NCBI GenBank assembly: GCA_019614645.1
Contig: JABWDB010000068.1
Coordinates: forward strand, 62,001 to 126,000
DNA length: 64,000 bases
Origin: Stratiolaelaps scimitus
Lineage: Eukaryota; Arthropoda; Arachnida; Mesostigmata; Laelapidae
Direction of reading: 5' to 3'
The translations under genes and the position numbers were made by a program. Below, piece by piece: positions 17,163 through 27,249 of the stretch. The first letter of the stretch is position 1; each line of letters opens with the position of its first letter. The notes below the pieces were generated by a model, which saw only the letters and a program-made list of their open reading frames with translations, was not told where the DNA came from and ran no database searches.

Positions 17163-19604
17163 ATGGGGGATCGAGCAGATCCTCCCATATCTGAACCAGG
17201 CGAAGGTACGTCAATCGGGGGATCGAGGACTCCGGATAGGATAAACCCTTTCGGACCGTCGACGAAGGTCACGAGAAGCCCAGTCGAGGGCAAACCTGCG
17301 GTCGATCCTATCTTTATCAGCGGCAACGACGAAGAGATGGGAGAGGAAACTCACACCGGGAGTAAAGTGGTAGACGCAACGGAAGATCACTCGTACTCAG
17401 AAAGGTCGCATAGGAAAAGGGAGGCGTCCGGTTCACCGGTCGAAAATGACCAGAAGAAGAGAGTGTTCGATGTGGCACAACCAGCCCGCTTGGGCCTAGC
17501 TAGGCTGACCGAATCATCAGAGATAATCCGAAAGATGGTTAATAGCCTGGCAGTGTACGCCGATGCTAGGAACACTAAGATAGAGATTAAGGGGATCTCC
17601 GCAGATCTCAGCTATCACATGGGGATTTTCAGAACGGTCTTGGAACAGTCGCACCTCGCGGTGGATAAGGTGATAGAGATGGGGTCAACCTCACCTGCAC
17701 AGAAACTTAAGGAGGAAATCCATAACTTGAACGTGCAAAACAGGGAGTGGAGGGACAGAAACAACGGTCTCTGGGAAAGACTTCAGCACGCCGAAATGGA
17801 GAGAGACAGTCTTAAACGCTCCGTCTGCAGTCTGGAGGGGAAAATTGAGGCCTTGGACAGAGCTCGGGTTGAGGCAGAAAAAGAGTTGGAAGAAGGCAAG
17901 CACAGCAAGGACTCAGACACCTGCCAAGACTGCAAGATCGCAGAAGAAAAGCTTCAGGAGGCCCAGCAAAATATCAGGGCTCTGGAGGCAAGATTATCCA
18001 GTTTTCTCGAGACAAGAGACTGCCCCGGATGCAGAGAGGCTGACTCTTTGAGGAAAGCGGAACAGGTACAGAATAGGCGCGCAGAGATCATAGCTGCACC
18101 TGATATGGTAACCGTAGATAAAGTAATTGCAGAGGAGTGGCCGGAGGCCATGTTTGACCACATGGTCCCCGAAGGAGAGGACACATTCCTAGCAAATCCG
18201 ATTAAGGCCTTGATTGTAACGCAAGGTTGGGAACCTGATGGCGCCATTTTGGACAAAATGGCGCTACAATTTCCTTCGATCCAACGAGTCGCCAAAAAGC
18301 TGATCCCAGGTAAGTTCGTAACATTAAAAAACCAGGTAACATGCGAAGGAGGAGAGGTTCATGAGGATAGTTTAGACTTGGTGACCAACACCCTGTTGCT
18401 GGGGAAGGTGAGCAATCCTGACACGGCAGCCAACAGCGCGGAAACCCTCAACATGATGCTTGACATGATGAAGAGGATCAGTAAAGAACCCAGACTGGAA
18501 GGTTCCTCCTCGACGCCGGCGGTATACTTCTCCAAAGGCAGACGAACGAATGAGGTACGTAAACTCATCGAAGTGGCGAGGCTTAGGGAAGGGGGGGGAG
18601 ACATGAAAGTGCACATTTGCACGGACACCCCTCATCGAAGTGGTTATAAAACCCGAAACGCTCAATCAACCCAAACAGGCAAGGCAGAGGGAACCTTTGC
18701 AACTGTGCGGGTTAAAAAACCAGAAGGTAAGTCTTTTGCGGAGACCTTAGGGGACTTAAAGAAACACATTAACCCAAGTAGCATAGGTGCGGAGATCAGA
18801 GGGGTCTCCATGGGGAGGGAAGGGGACCTAATAATCAGGATTCGGGAACAGGCCTCTGGGGCATCCAATAGACTAGCTGATGAGATTAGGGGAAAAGGTA
18901 ACCTCGAAGCCGACCATAGGATGGTGGACAACAGCGTCACCTTAGCACTATGGGGAATCGATCCTTGGATGCAGGAGGCCACTATTAAGACCCTCCTGCT
19001 CGATCAAATCCAGGGTGGGGCTAACGACCTTGAAGTCAAAGAAACCAGAATTGGTAAGGGAGAAATTTGGTTTGCTGTCGTGAGAACCAACAGGACTATT
19101 GCGTCGATCCTGACGCAAAAAAAGACTGTCAAAATAGGCACCAGATGGTGCAAAGTACAGGAATGGGTGAAACTCCCGGTCTGCTATAACTGCCAGCGAC
19201 CGGGCCATAAAGCCGCTACTTGTGCATTGAAGGAAAAGGCGCCCAAAACCTGTTTCAGGTGTGGAGACCTAACACATGTCGTTAAAGATTGTCAAGCAGA
19301 GTCCCCTCGGTGTTTGGTCTGCTCGGCTCACGGGCATCGAGCGGACAGCATGAAATGCCCTCATTATAGGGAACTGGTCAAAGGTGGCAAAGGTAAGCCT
19401 GCTTCTACACCCGAGCCGATAGTGGAAGAACCACCGTCGCCCGACATTCCCAAGTCTGGGACGGCACCCAAGCAGCAGCCGGCCCCAGGCAAAAGGAAAT
19501 CTAAGTTGTTTCGGGAGATCACCTCTGATCCCAGCGGAGACTGGGTCACGATCAAGAGAGCGACGGTGGAGACCAACATGGAAGAGGGCCCACCTAGCGA
19601 GTAA
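17163..19604 (+). CDS. R1-clade ORF1, Gag-like protein
   Basis: The 813-aa protein has an acidic N-terminus, a Lys/Arg cluster (SHRKREASG, QKKR), a long predicted coiled coil at about 178-285 (heptad-like runs such as LKEEIHNLNVQNREWRDRNN), and three zinc knuckles at about 674-735: CYNCQRPGHKAATC, CFRCGDLTHVVKDC and CLVCSAHGHRADSMKC. It would bind element RNA and form particles. It stops TAA and ORF2 begins 2 nt later, so both are probably read from one RNA by reinitiation. It is longer than many R1 Gag proteins because of the coiled coil. No stop or frameshift is seen. Confidence 0.88.
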   Translation: MGDRADPPISEPGEGTSIGGSRTPDRINPFGPSTKVTRSPVEGKPAVDPIFISGNDEEMGEETHTGSKVVDATEDHSYSERSHRKREASGSPVENDQKKRVFDVAQPARLGLARLTESSEIIRKMVNSLAVYADARNTKIEIKGISADLSYHMGIFRTVLEQSHLAVDKVIEMGSTSPAQKLKEEIHNLNVQNREWRDRNNGLWERLQHAEMERDSLKRSVCSLEGKIEALDRARVEAEKELEEGKHSKDSDTCQDCKIAEEKLQEAQQNIRALEARLSSFLETRDCPGCREADSLRKAEQVQNRRAEIIAAPDMVTVDKVIAEEWPEAMFDHMVPEGEDTFLANPIKALIVTQGWEPDGAILDKMALQFPSIQRVAKKLIPGKFVTLKNQVTCEGGEVHEDSLDLVTNTLLLGKVSNPDTAANSAETLNMMLDMMKRISKEPRLEGSSSTPAVYFSKGRRTNEVRKLIEVARLREGGGDMKVHICTDTPHRSGYKTRNAQSTQTGKAEGTFATVRVKKPEGKSFAETLGDLKKHINPSSIGAEIRGVSMGREGDLIIRIREQASGASNRLADEIRGKGNLEADHRMVDNSVTLALWGIDPWMQEATIKTLLLDQIQGGANDLEVKETRIGKGEIWFAVVRTNRTIASILTQKKTVKIGTRWCKVQEWVKLPVCYNCQRPGHKAATCALKEKAPKTCFRCGDLTHVVKDCQAESPRCLVCSAHGHRADSMKCPHYRELVKGGKGKPASTPEPIVEEPPSPDIPKSGTAPKQQPAPGKRKSKLFREITSDPSGDWVTIKRATVETNMEEGPPSE

Positions 19605-19606
19605 GT

Positions 19607-22600
19607 ATGTCCTTAAAACTCCTACAATTTAACGCAAACAGGAGCAGAGCGGCACATGACCTGCTGAGCGCTAAATGCCAAAACAGTGAAATAGATTTTG
19701 CGGTGCTCTCTGAGCCGAACAGGGCTATCCTTGAGCAGAAAGGCACCAAAGGCCATTCCTGGCATTCAGACCCACAGGGAGACACGGCCATTTGGAATGT
19801 ATCCCCTTCCACTGGACCTGTCATTGCTCGCACAGGTAAGGGAAGTGGCTTTACTTGGATCATTTTAGAAAAGGGACCAGTTTTAATCAGTTGTTATTTT
19901 TCGCCTAACAGGACCCTTGGAGAGTTTCAGGATTACCTGGATACATTAGGCGCTTTTATCTCTCAAAGGGAGGGGGCAGTGCTTATAACGGGAGATTTTA
20001 ATGCCTCGCATACGGCCTGGGGTAGTAGGTCGACAACTGCCAGGGGCACGATGATGCAAGAATGGCTCGCCTCTTTGGACTTAGGAGTTGTAAACGAGGG
20101 AGCGGATCCCACCTTTGTTAGGAGAGGCCAACAATCCTGGATAGACCTAACGATTACTAACCTTTCCTCCCTAGCCCAGGTGACTGAGTGGAGGGTCTTG
20201 GACATGGAGTCTTATAGTGATCATAGGTATATAACTTTTACTTGGACTGAAAGTAATTCCAGCACTCCGACAACAAGCTCAGAAAAGAAACCAAAATGGA
20301 AAGCCAGGAGCCTCGACTGGACAGTCTTCGACGTGCACCTTAAACGAGCTCTCGACGACAGCGCGGTGCACACGCTTACACCTGAGGAACTCGTCGAGCT
20401 CCTCGGGTCGGCCTGTAATGCAGCCTGCGCATCACTTCCCGCCAGGCCTGGAAAACGCAGGAGGCCGGTGCACTGGTGGACAAAGGAGATCGGAGATCAG
20501 CGCCATAAGTGCAACGGGCTGAGGAGAAAGCTTACCAGGCACAGGTGCGCCCTCAAAAGGCATGGAGCAGAGGGCTCTCTCTTAGAGAGAATAAACGAGC
20601 TGGAGAGTGCACTCAAAGTGGCCCGGAAGAAACTAAGAAGAGCAATACGTGACAGCAAACTTAGATGTTGGAAGGAGCTCCAGAACCTCGTTGACAAGGA
20701 CATCTGGGGACTGCCTTATAAGATCGTTAGAGGCCGAGTTGGAAACCGTCCTCCACCCCTTTCGGCCAACACGGTGGCAGAAGCAGTTACGGAACTCTTC
20801 CCAACGCGCGCCGCCAGGGATCCTCAATGCGGTTTAACCGAACTAAGCGAGGAGGAAGTTGAGTTCCCGGAGGTGACGACTGACGAGGTTCTTTTCGCCC
20901 GGGAAAAGTTAGCGACAGGTAAGGTACCAGGTCCCGACGGAATTCCACCGGAAGTCGTTAGGAGAGCGGTTAAAAGGTTTTCAGAGGTTTTCAGGCGGGT
21001 TGCAAACGAGCTGCTCAGAGAGGGCCACTTCCCCGCGATCTGGAAGAGGGCCAACCTGGTCCTAATCCCGAAATCGAGCTCTGCCTACAGGCCCATATGC
21101 CTACTCGACACCTGCGGGAAGCTTCTTGAACATGTCATCCACGCCAGACTCGCCGAGGAGGTTGAGAAAGGCAAGCTACTATCAGATGCACAGCATGGTT
21201 TTCGGAGGGGTAAGTCGACTCTAGAACCTATTCGTAGTATACTTGACGCGGCCTTCTCCGAGAGGGCTAAGTCCTTCAGAACCAGGGGCTTCGTCCTTCT
21301 CATCCTGCTGGATGTTAAGAATGCCTTTAACTCAGTGGGGTGGGACGTGATAATGGAGGCCCTGGAGAAGAAGGGCGTGTCGCCAGCGCTCCGCAAAATC
21401 GTCGCTTCGTACCTGTCAGAAAGGACCCTCACGGCGGGAGGAGTCCAATATGAGGTGTCAGCCGGTGTCCCCCAGGGTTCGATCCTCGGCCCTACTCTCT
21501 GGAACCTGGCCTATGACGGGGTTTTGGAGATCCAGCTGCCCACCGGCGTCCAGTCCTTGGCCTACGCCGACGACCTGGCTCTGCTCGTGACAGCCCCTAA
21601 TGAGGAGACTCTACAGGGTAGAGCCAATGAAGCCTTGTCCCTCGTAGCGGAGTGGATGGAAGATCACCACCTGAAACTCGCGCCGGGCAAGACCGAGGCT
21701 CTATACCTAACAGGCAGGAAACGGAGAGAAGGGGTAAGGTTGCATCTCATGGGTCACCCTATTCGCATTGGGAAGGACGCCAGGTACCTGGGAGTTCAGC
21801 TCGACACCGGTCTAACGGGCAACGCCCACGTCAGCAAGGTCGCCAAGAAAGCCTGCCAGGTCGCGACCAATATAGCCAAGATTCTGCCCAGAGTTGGCGG
21901 TGCGTCGGAAGGCAACAGACGACTGCTCGCCTCGGTGGGGGAATCGATGGCCATGTACGCTGCCCCAGTTTGGGCGGACATGGCTCTTCGGACAAAGCGC
22001 AACAGGAGGCTCCTAAGGGGAGCCCAAAGGCCTCTTGCGATCAGGACGTGTCGGGCATACAGAACTGTATCGACCGACGCACTGCTCGTTCTGGCTAAAA
22101 TGCTCCCCTGGGATCTCCTGGCCAGCGAAAGAGGTGAACGCTTTCTGGATGGAGATCTCGATCTCACTACCGCCAGAACCGCCACCTTGGACCGGTGGAG
22201 AGAGGAGTGGACGACGCCCCCCCCCCGCCAAGGGGTCAAGGGTGCCTGGACCAGGTCCTTAATACCAGACCTTGCGACATGGTATGACTGCGACTGGGGA
22301 GAGCTCACCTACTGGACGACACAGGTGCTCACCGGACACGGCCAATTTCAGGTATACCTGCATAGGATAGGGAAAGCCCCCTCCGAGATCTGTGTCCTGT
22401 GCTCTTCCGGAGCAGTGGACGACGTGATACATACCGTGTATCACTGTGAAGCCCTTAGGGTGGAGAGAGAAGCGGGTACGGTAGAGCTCAAGGAGGGTTC
22501 CTTGAACGGGGTGGTGGCCCTCATGCTCCGTTCCAAGGAGGGGTGGGATAAAGCCGTTGAATGGATGGACACAATAATGAGAAAGAAGGCTAATCTAGAG

Positions 22601-22714
22601 GAGGAAAGAAGGAGACGTTTTGGTCGAGACAGAGAGCCCGGGAGGGGGGAGGTTTCGGGGGGGGCTGGGAGCGGTTCGGCTCTGCTGAACTCGACGCCCT
22701 CACCCAGTGGCTGA
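19607..22714 (+). CDS. R1-clade ORF2, APE endonuclease - reverse transcriptase
   Basis: The 1035-aa protein cuts target DNA and reverse transcribes element RNA. The endonuclease occupies about 1-230: LLQFNANRSRAA near the N-terminus, LSEPN, TGDFNASHTAWGS (D130) and YSDHRYI (D205, H206). The reverse transcriptase runs about 430-720, with PGPDGIPPEVV, LLDVKNAFNSVGWD, GVPQGSILGPTLW and catalytic YADD at 653-656. A C-terminal Cys/His motif is present (CVLCSSGAVDD...HTVYHC). The ORF is complete and catalytic residues are kept. A G-run near 22640-22670 codes the Gly-rich tail. The start is the first ATG after the ORF1 stop. Confidence 0.92.
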   Translation: MSLKLLQFNANRSRAAHDLLSAKCQNSEIDFAVLSEPNRAILEQKGTKGHSWHSDPQGDTAIWNVSPSTGPVIARTGKGSGFTWIILEKGPVLISCYFSPNRTLGEFQDYLDTLGAFISQREGAVLITGDFNASHTAWGSRSTTARGTMMQEWLASLDLGVVNEGADPTFVRRGQQSWIDLTITNLSSLAQVTEWRVLDMESYSDHRYITFTWTESNSSTPTTSSEKKPKWKARSLDWTVFDVHLKRALDDSAVHTLTPEELVELLGSACNAACASLPARPGKRRRPVHWWTKEIGDQRHKCNGLRRKLTRHRCALKRHGAEGSLLERINELESALKVARKKLRRAIRDSKLRCWKELQNLVDKDIWGLPYKIVRGRVGNRPPPLSANTVAEAVTELFPTRAARDPQCGLTELSEEEVEFPEVTTDEVLFAREKLATGKVPGPDGIPPEVVRRAVKRFSEVFRRVANELLREGHFPAIWKRANLVLIPKSSSAYRPICLLDTCGKLLEHVIHARLAEEVEKGKLLSDAQHGFRRGKSTLEPIRSILDAAFSERAKSFRTRGFVLLILLDVKNAFNSVGWDVIMEALEKKGVSPALRKIVASYLSERTLTAGGVQYEVSAGVPQGSILGPTLWNLAYDGVLEIQLPTGVQSLAYADDLALLVTAPNEETLQGRANEALSLVAEWMEDHHLKLAPGKTEALYLTGRKRREGVRLHLMGHPIRIGKDARYLGVQLDTGLTGNAHVSKVAKKACQVATNIAKILPRVGGASEGNRRLLASVGESMAMYAAPVWADMALRTKRNRRLLRGAQRPLAIRTCRAYRTVSTDALLVLAKMLPWDLLASERGERFLDGDLDLTTARTATLDRWREEWTTPPPRQGVKGAWTRSLIPDLATWYDCDWGELTYWTTQVLTGHGQFQVYLHRIGKAPSEICVLCSSGAVDDVIHTVYHCEALRVEREAGTVELKEGSLNGVVALMLRSKEGWDKAVEWMDTIMRKKANLEEERRRRFGRDREPGRGEVSGGAGSGSALLNSTPSPSG

Positions 22715-22769
22715 TTGAAGGACTGTATGATCGCCCAGATGGAACAGTCGAAGTAATGCGATAAGCGTC

Positions 22770-23236
22770 CCACAGGCCCAGTTTGCATTCGTAGACCCTA
22801 ACGAAACTCCATCAGAACCCCAGAATGCTTGGCCCGCGAGAACGAAGGGTAGTAACCAGACAGCTTCCAGTTCCTTCTTGATATCATTATCAATCTGGAG
22901 AGATGATACCGTTTCGGAATCGACCTTTGAGTAGTGGGTGTTTAGTTCATTCGCAATCTCCTGCGGTTCCGAAAGCTCCACAGATTCGCTGATGAGAACC
23001 TCGGGAAGTGCAGTTTTTTTGTCTCGCCCGCCCACACAGTCTAGCCGTCTGTAGGTTGTGATGGTACCTGTGAAGACTGAGGTTGTAAGCTGATGTAGAT
23101 TCCGGGAACCAGTTCGCAAGTACCAACGGTACAGCTTATTATCGCCATGTCGCAGACTTCTCAAACTCGCTAGGTTGAAATATTCGGTGGTTCCCCGGCT
23201 TACTTTCTTTTTGCAGGCATTCTGCATCATTTGCAT
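22770..23236 (-). pseudogene. Non-LTR retrotransposon relic (EN-RT linker region)
   Basis: A minus-strand frame includes SVELSEPQEIANELNTHYSK, resembling the stretch before the reverse transcriptase in CR1/RTE-like elements (EIANAFNxYFSxV). The palm motifs that should follow are missing or scrambled (FWGSDGVSLGSTN). It is of a different family from the R1-clade element it abuts. Confidence 0.5.
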
Positions 23237-23532
23237 TATGGCTATGGTAAGGGTTTCAAAAGTAGATTTACTCTAAGTAAGTCCTAGGTCTCCAGTTAGG
23301 AAAAATGGCTCACGATTAAGAAAGAAGCGATTATGATTACCAAAACTTGTAGAACTTGTAAAATACCCTATTTTACTGTTAACTTGGGTCTTATTATTTT
23401 ACGTTTTACGTATTGCATTAATTTACTAATCATTTCATGACCTAATAAAAATAACAATTTCTCGCTTATTCCATCCTCTCTCCATCATCTCTCTATCAAT
23501 CAAAGAAGTAAACTTGGGGGACGCCAATCCCT
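23237..23532. other. No gene seen
   Basis: AT-rich stretch between two relics. I see no coding, RNA or repeat signal that I can name. Confidence 0.4.
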
Positions 23533-23760
23533 TGATGCCATGTTGATTCTCAAGCGTACCAGCACAACTCGACACTATCTGCGTGTGTCATGACGCAGGA
23601 CAGTCCATTCATGTCATGACGCAGGGATGATCACTACGCCATAGACTCGCAATTCTTAAACACCTCTCCGGCGATTGCGTAGCGGTACTTCGCGCTCCCT
23701 AAGATAGTCCGGGATCCGTCTGCTGTTGTACCCGGTGTGTCCAAAATAGGCTAGTTCAAG
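23533..23760. repeat. Second copy of the 6118-6310 repeat
   Basis: It aligns in the same orientation with 6118-6310, sharing TTCATGTCATGA, CTCGCAA and CTCCCTAAGATAG. It has an extra 30 or so bases before CTCCCTAAGATAG. It appears to be a decayed RLE retrotransposon piece and is directly followed by the copy of the cathepsin upstream region. Confidence 0.65.
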
Positions 23761-23810
23761 CGAACCATCAGATGTGCAGCAGGTAATGTCTCGTGGCAGG
23801 ACGGTTATCG

Positions 23811-24170
23811 CTTACCACTAGTCGAGAGATCGATTCCTTGAAGCTCGGTCGATCGATACAGTTATAAGCATTTTGTAATGGCATATACTATTTCGTCATT
23901 CATCACATGATGCGTCTACGGCGCGTCCACCAGCGAGTCTGCCTACCAGCTGGCGACCCATGCTGTGCCGCACGAGTTTAGTATGGACCTTCTGCCGCAG
24001 TCGCAAAATTCAACGAGGACTGCGACTTATGTTCCCTGTATAATGATAGTAGATATACAGCTCAAATTTTGCTTTTTACGATAAGCAAAACAAAGTCACG
24101 TCACGAGTTGCATTATTTTGTCGGCCAGTCAAAGTGGTTGTTACCGTGCGCATCTTAATATTTTTGTGCC
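23811..24170. repeat. Second copy of the cathepsin upstream region, without the gene
   Basis: It aligns with 15433-15855 in the same orientation. On the side where the gene should lie (left), no cathepsin sequence is found; the 23533-23760 repeat is there instead. This may be the remnant of a tandem duplication with the gene deleted, or simply a dispersed repeat. Confidence 0.65.
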
Positions 24171-24404
24171 CCGAAGATTCATCGCACTATCGATAATGCC
24201 CGTACCAGCGAGTACAGACCGGAGTCCTCTGCGTTGCGTAGAGATTCAGAGAGCTGTACCATCGGGAGGGTGGTGTTACATGCTTGCGGAAACAAGAACT
24301 GGTTTTTGCTTTAATAAAGCCGTTTTATAGTAACACATATCAGTAGGCGAAATTGCGCGTTGCAGCATATCAAGAAGTAGAATCAGATGGGCTAATGTTT
24401 TCGG

Positions 24405-24570
24405 TGTGAGTCTCAGCCGACATGTAGCATCCACGGTGTTGTTTTTGCATTGCTTCTTAGGACAGACACCTAAGTGCGAATGTCCAATACTGGCTATCGA
24501 ATCCGTGCACCTTCGTGTCTCCTCCGCGTTCACGACACGCGCATACGAATGTACCACGCCACTGGGCTCA
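24405..24570 (-). repeat. SINE-C like repeat, copy 2
   Basis: It shares a GCATTGCTTCTTA block and CTTCGTGTCTCCTCCG with 31636-31830, and resembles 14988-15095. Many substitutions. A B-box position (ATCGAATCCGTG region) is present but weak. Confidence 0.5.
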
Positions 24571-25032
24571 ACGGATCGGATCGGCACAGCCCATTAGAAA
24601 CAATGACAGCAGTACGCTTTGTACCGGTTTCAGAGAACACATATGAATATAAAAATAACAAAAACCGACTCTGGGAAAGAGATAGATTCTCAACAGGGGA
24701 TGGTTTGGGCAGGTAGAGGCGTTTTGTCGTCCACATCAACCCCGCACTGAATCGACGCACTCTTCTGGAGATTAGAATGTCTCTGGTGGTGTCCGTGCGT
24801 TTTTTCAATTCAATTATTTCATTATTGACGGAACTGCGAAATATTAGAACGCTTAAGTTCTCGTATTAAAAAATAAGTTTGGAGATAATGTCCTCCTATT
24901 AAAAAAACAAGTGGGAGTGCACACATCGGATGACTCATCCGTCGCCTAGCATTAGCTACTAACTCGATCTGGTGGCCCAAAAACGCATTCGGCGCAGCGT
25001 CCTCACTCCTGTTCTATATATTGTTCCTTTTA
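24571..25032. other. No gene seen
   Basis: Short frames on both strands show no family motif. Composition is unremarkable. No repeat match was noticed inside the window. Confidence 0.35.
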
Positions 25033-25222
25033 CCTAATATATGGTGTAGAATATAATCTAATATATGGTATATAATATAACCTAATATATGGTATAAAAT
25101 ATAACCTAATATGTGGTATAGAATATAACCTAATATATGGTATAGAATATAACCTAATATATGGTATAGAATATAACCTAATATATGGTATTTAATATAA
25201 CCTAATCCATGGTATACCATAT
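25033..25222. repeat. 24-bp minisatellite, about 7-8 units
   Basis: The unit is near CTAATATATGGTATAGAATA plus TAAC. Units vary at a few positions, and the last unit degrades to TCCATGGTATACC. Because 24 is a multiple of 3, one minus-strand frame reads an octapeptide repeat (YHILGYIL), but this is a by-product and not a likely protein. Confidence 0.9.
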
Positions 25223-25536
25223 GGCAAATACCTTAGGTGTGAGGCCTAGTCTGCATGAGCATTCTCTGTCATATAAAAAATATATATATGGTATAAAATA
25301 TAGTACTGGTCCATTTGTACTTCAGTATGAATCGACTGGCCACACGTGTCCAAGGTCGCTCTCTTCGAATGTTCAGAGGTTCCGCCAAATACAAAAAAAT
25401 CAGCTCGGTATTCTTAGTATGCCCTTCCTGATCAAATAGTTGGTGCTCTTGTACACTTACTCTAGAATACCTGGGCAAAGCAACAACCACACGGGCTAGC
25501 AGCTCCATAGTTCTAACAATACGATTGTATCGTACT

Positions 25537-25660
25537 CACCACTACACCTGTGGCCATGGGACTAGGAGCAGCTCGTGAATGGAATCACCTCCCCGCACGG
25601 CATTAGGTCCGTTTGGAGACTGCCTGCCTTTAAGCAGCACCTGAATTGATACTTGTTGAA
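25537..25660 (+). pseudogene. C-terminal scrap of a non-LTR reverse transcriptase
   Basis: The translation gives REWNHLPARH and, after a frame change, SVWRLPAFKQHLN. This matches the usual end of CR1/jockey-like polymerases (WNxLPxx...SLxxFKxxL). One frameshift and stops show it is dead. Confidence 0.5.
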
Positions 25661-26034
25661 GCGTATACCAGCATATAATATATATATAATCAAATACTCA
25701 ATGTTTGTATATCAGCGCTTAATTCAACACGTGTCATTAGGAGATACACACAAAAAGGGAGATGTGGTATATCCTGTATGTTACTCAATCACTCATCCTG
25801 TATCGATACCCGCTTGCACCTGATGATAGACAATAATCGGTATGCTTCAGAACTACTGTTTATTAAAAATATATATTAAAAGACCCACTAGTTTATCGTG
25901 AATCTCACACCCAATCAATAATAGTAATGATCGTGTTTGCTTGCTCATCATGCGCAAATGGATATAACTTGAGGATAATGCTGTACCTGATATACCCAGG
26001 CAAGTTATAACAATACATTTTAAGCTTCTTATCA

Positions 26035-26290
26035 AAGAAAGAAATATTAACTTTTTTAAGTGACGGAAGGTACCCTGAGCAATGAGTCCTGTCATACGAT
26101 TATACCGATTCAAAAGGCACAACACACGTTAACCTAAGTGTGACTAATTAGCAGCGTAAGCGAGTTCGAGATCTGAACTTGTTTGGATGAGTCGACAAGG
26201 CTAGCCAGACGTTTCCGGATTGACGCTACCTACCGAATGAGAGCTCGGGTGTAGTCTTTGACACTACAGGCCAACAAATTCAACCTAAAA
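26035..26290 (+). repeat. Inverted counterpart of 5335-5590
   Basis: The plus strand here aligns with the minus strand of 5335-5590. The frame open in that copy is interrupted here by TAA near 26058 and later stops. The 20.5 kb separation and opposite orientation suggest a dispersed repeat. Confidence 0.5.
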
Positions 26291-27159
26291 ACAATAAACT
26301 AGAAGCCTCTAGGTCTCCGAACAATATGCGTACAAACGAGTCTGCAAAACCAACCGTTATGAGCATCTATCAAAAAATGTGCTACAGCTGTCATGGTACA
26401 GCCCGGGCAATTTCCCCTATGACCAATTAGAAATACTGTTCATTGTACGTAACACTAACGATTTGCTCCCGACTAACTAAGATATTGTTTCGCCTGCCTG
26501 TATCTTTCCTGACACACTTCGTGAGGTAAACTATCAACTGGTACAAGGCACACGCTCTCATGGTTCGAGCGTTTCGTCGGCTTTGTGTCAGGTTCGTTGC
26601 GATTTGATTTCAGTTGACGAATCGGTCATGAAACGTTGCTGTCACCAACAGTCCCCAAAAGACCAATGTATAAGCGTGCTGTTGCGGCAATGGAAGGTAA
26701 GAATCGCTGTGCCGCCAACACCTATTTATATATATATATACTTATGGTATATACGTGAAATACGCGATATAATAACTATATAATAACACGCGATACTTAA
26801 TAACTTAGCGATATCTGTGTTACTTGCAATTTTATATTTATCAGGTTAACTCAAATACGTGAAATATTGTGGTGCGATATTTATTTATTTGTCCACAGGT
26901 TGAAGTACCGATGCAAATTGCTAAGAAATGTCCATATATATATACATATATATATTTATATATAGTGTCGCCTGCACAAAGCCCTTCCGTAGTAGCACGC
27001 ACAGGCTTCAAGGTTGTCTAATTCCAACAAGAACTAATGAATCATTGTCATATTCGAAGAGATATCTGTTATTATTGAGCCACTTTCACTCGAAATTTGA
27101 TTGAACACAGCTTTATTACTGCAATGCAAAGCAGAGTTGTTTTTTTCTTTATAGAGGCT
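26291..27159. other. No gene seen
   Basis: AT-rich DNA with short (TA)n tracts at about 26728-26742 and 26933-26962. No coding or RNA gene signal was recognised. Confidence 0.4.
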
Positions 27160-27249
27160 CACCCGCTGCGTGACATATAAGAGAGCTTAAGCATTGTAAC
27201 AATTGCAGCTCCTTTAATAAACCAATAAAGCCTTTACACCTTTACCCCC
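27160..27249 (+). repeat. SINE-A copy
   Basis: TGACATATAAGAGAGCTTAA begins at 27171, then the common body to TTTAATAAACCAATAAAGCC and a tail of TTTACAC/TTTACC units. The tRNA-like head is truncated. The plus-strand orientation is inferred from the AATAAA and tail. Confidence 0.75.

Larger units (their letters stand above)
16550..22762 (+). mobile_element. R1-clade APE-type non-LTR retrotransposon, both ORFs intact
   Basis: Two long ORFs encode Gag (17163-19604) and EN-RT (19607-22714). The apurinic-type endonuclease opening (LLQFNANRSRAAHDLL) and three CCHC knuckles in ORF1 fit the R1 clade. The 5' border is uncertain, somewhere between the relic ending near 16545 and about 16740. The 3' border is put near 22762, where similarity to a different relic begins; that leaves only about 48 bp after the ORF2 stop and no poly(A). 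It is not inserted in 28S rDNA, the classic R1 target. Confidence 0.8.

Noticed and set aside
25014..25220. 68-codon frame of YHILGYIL repeats as a protein
   Set aside because: It is a by-product of a 24-bp minisatellite being divisible by three.
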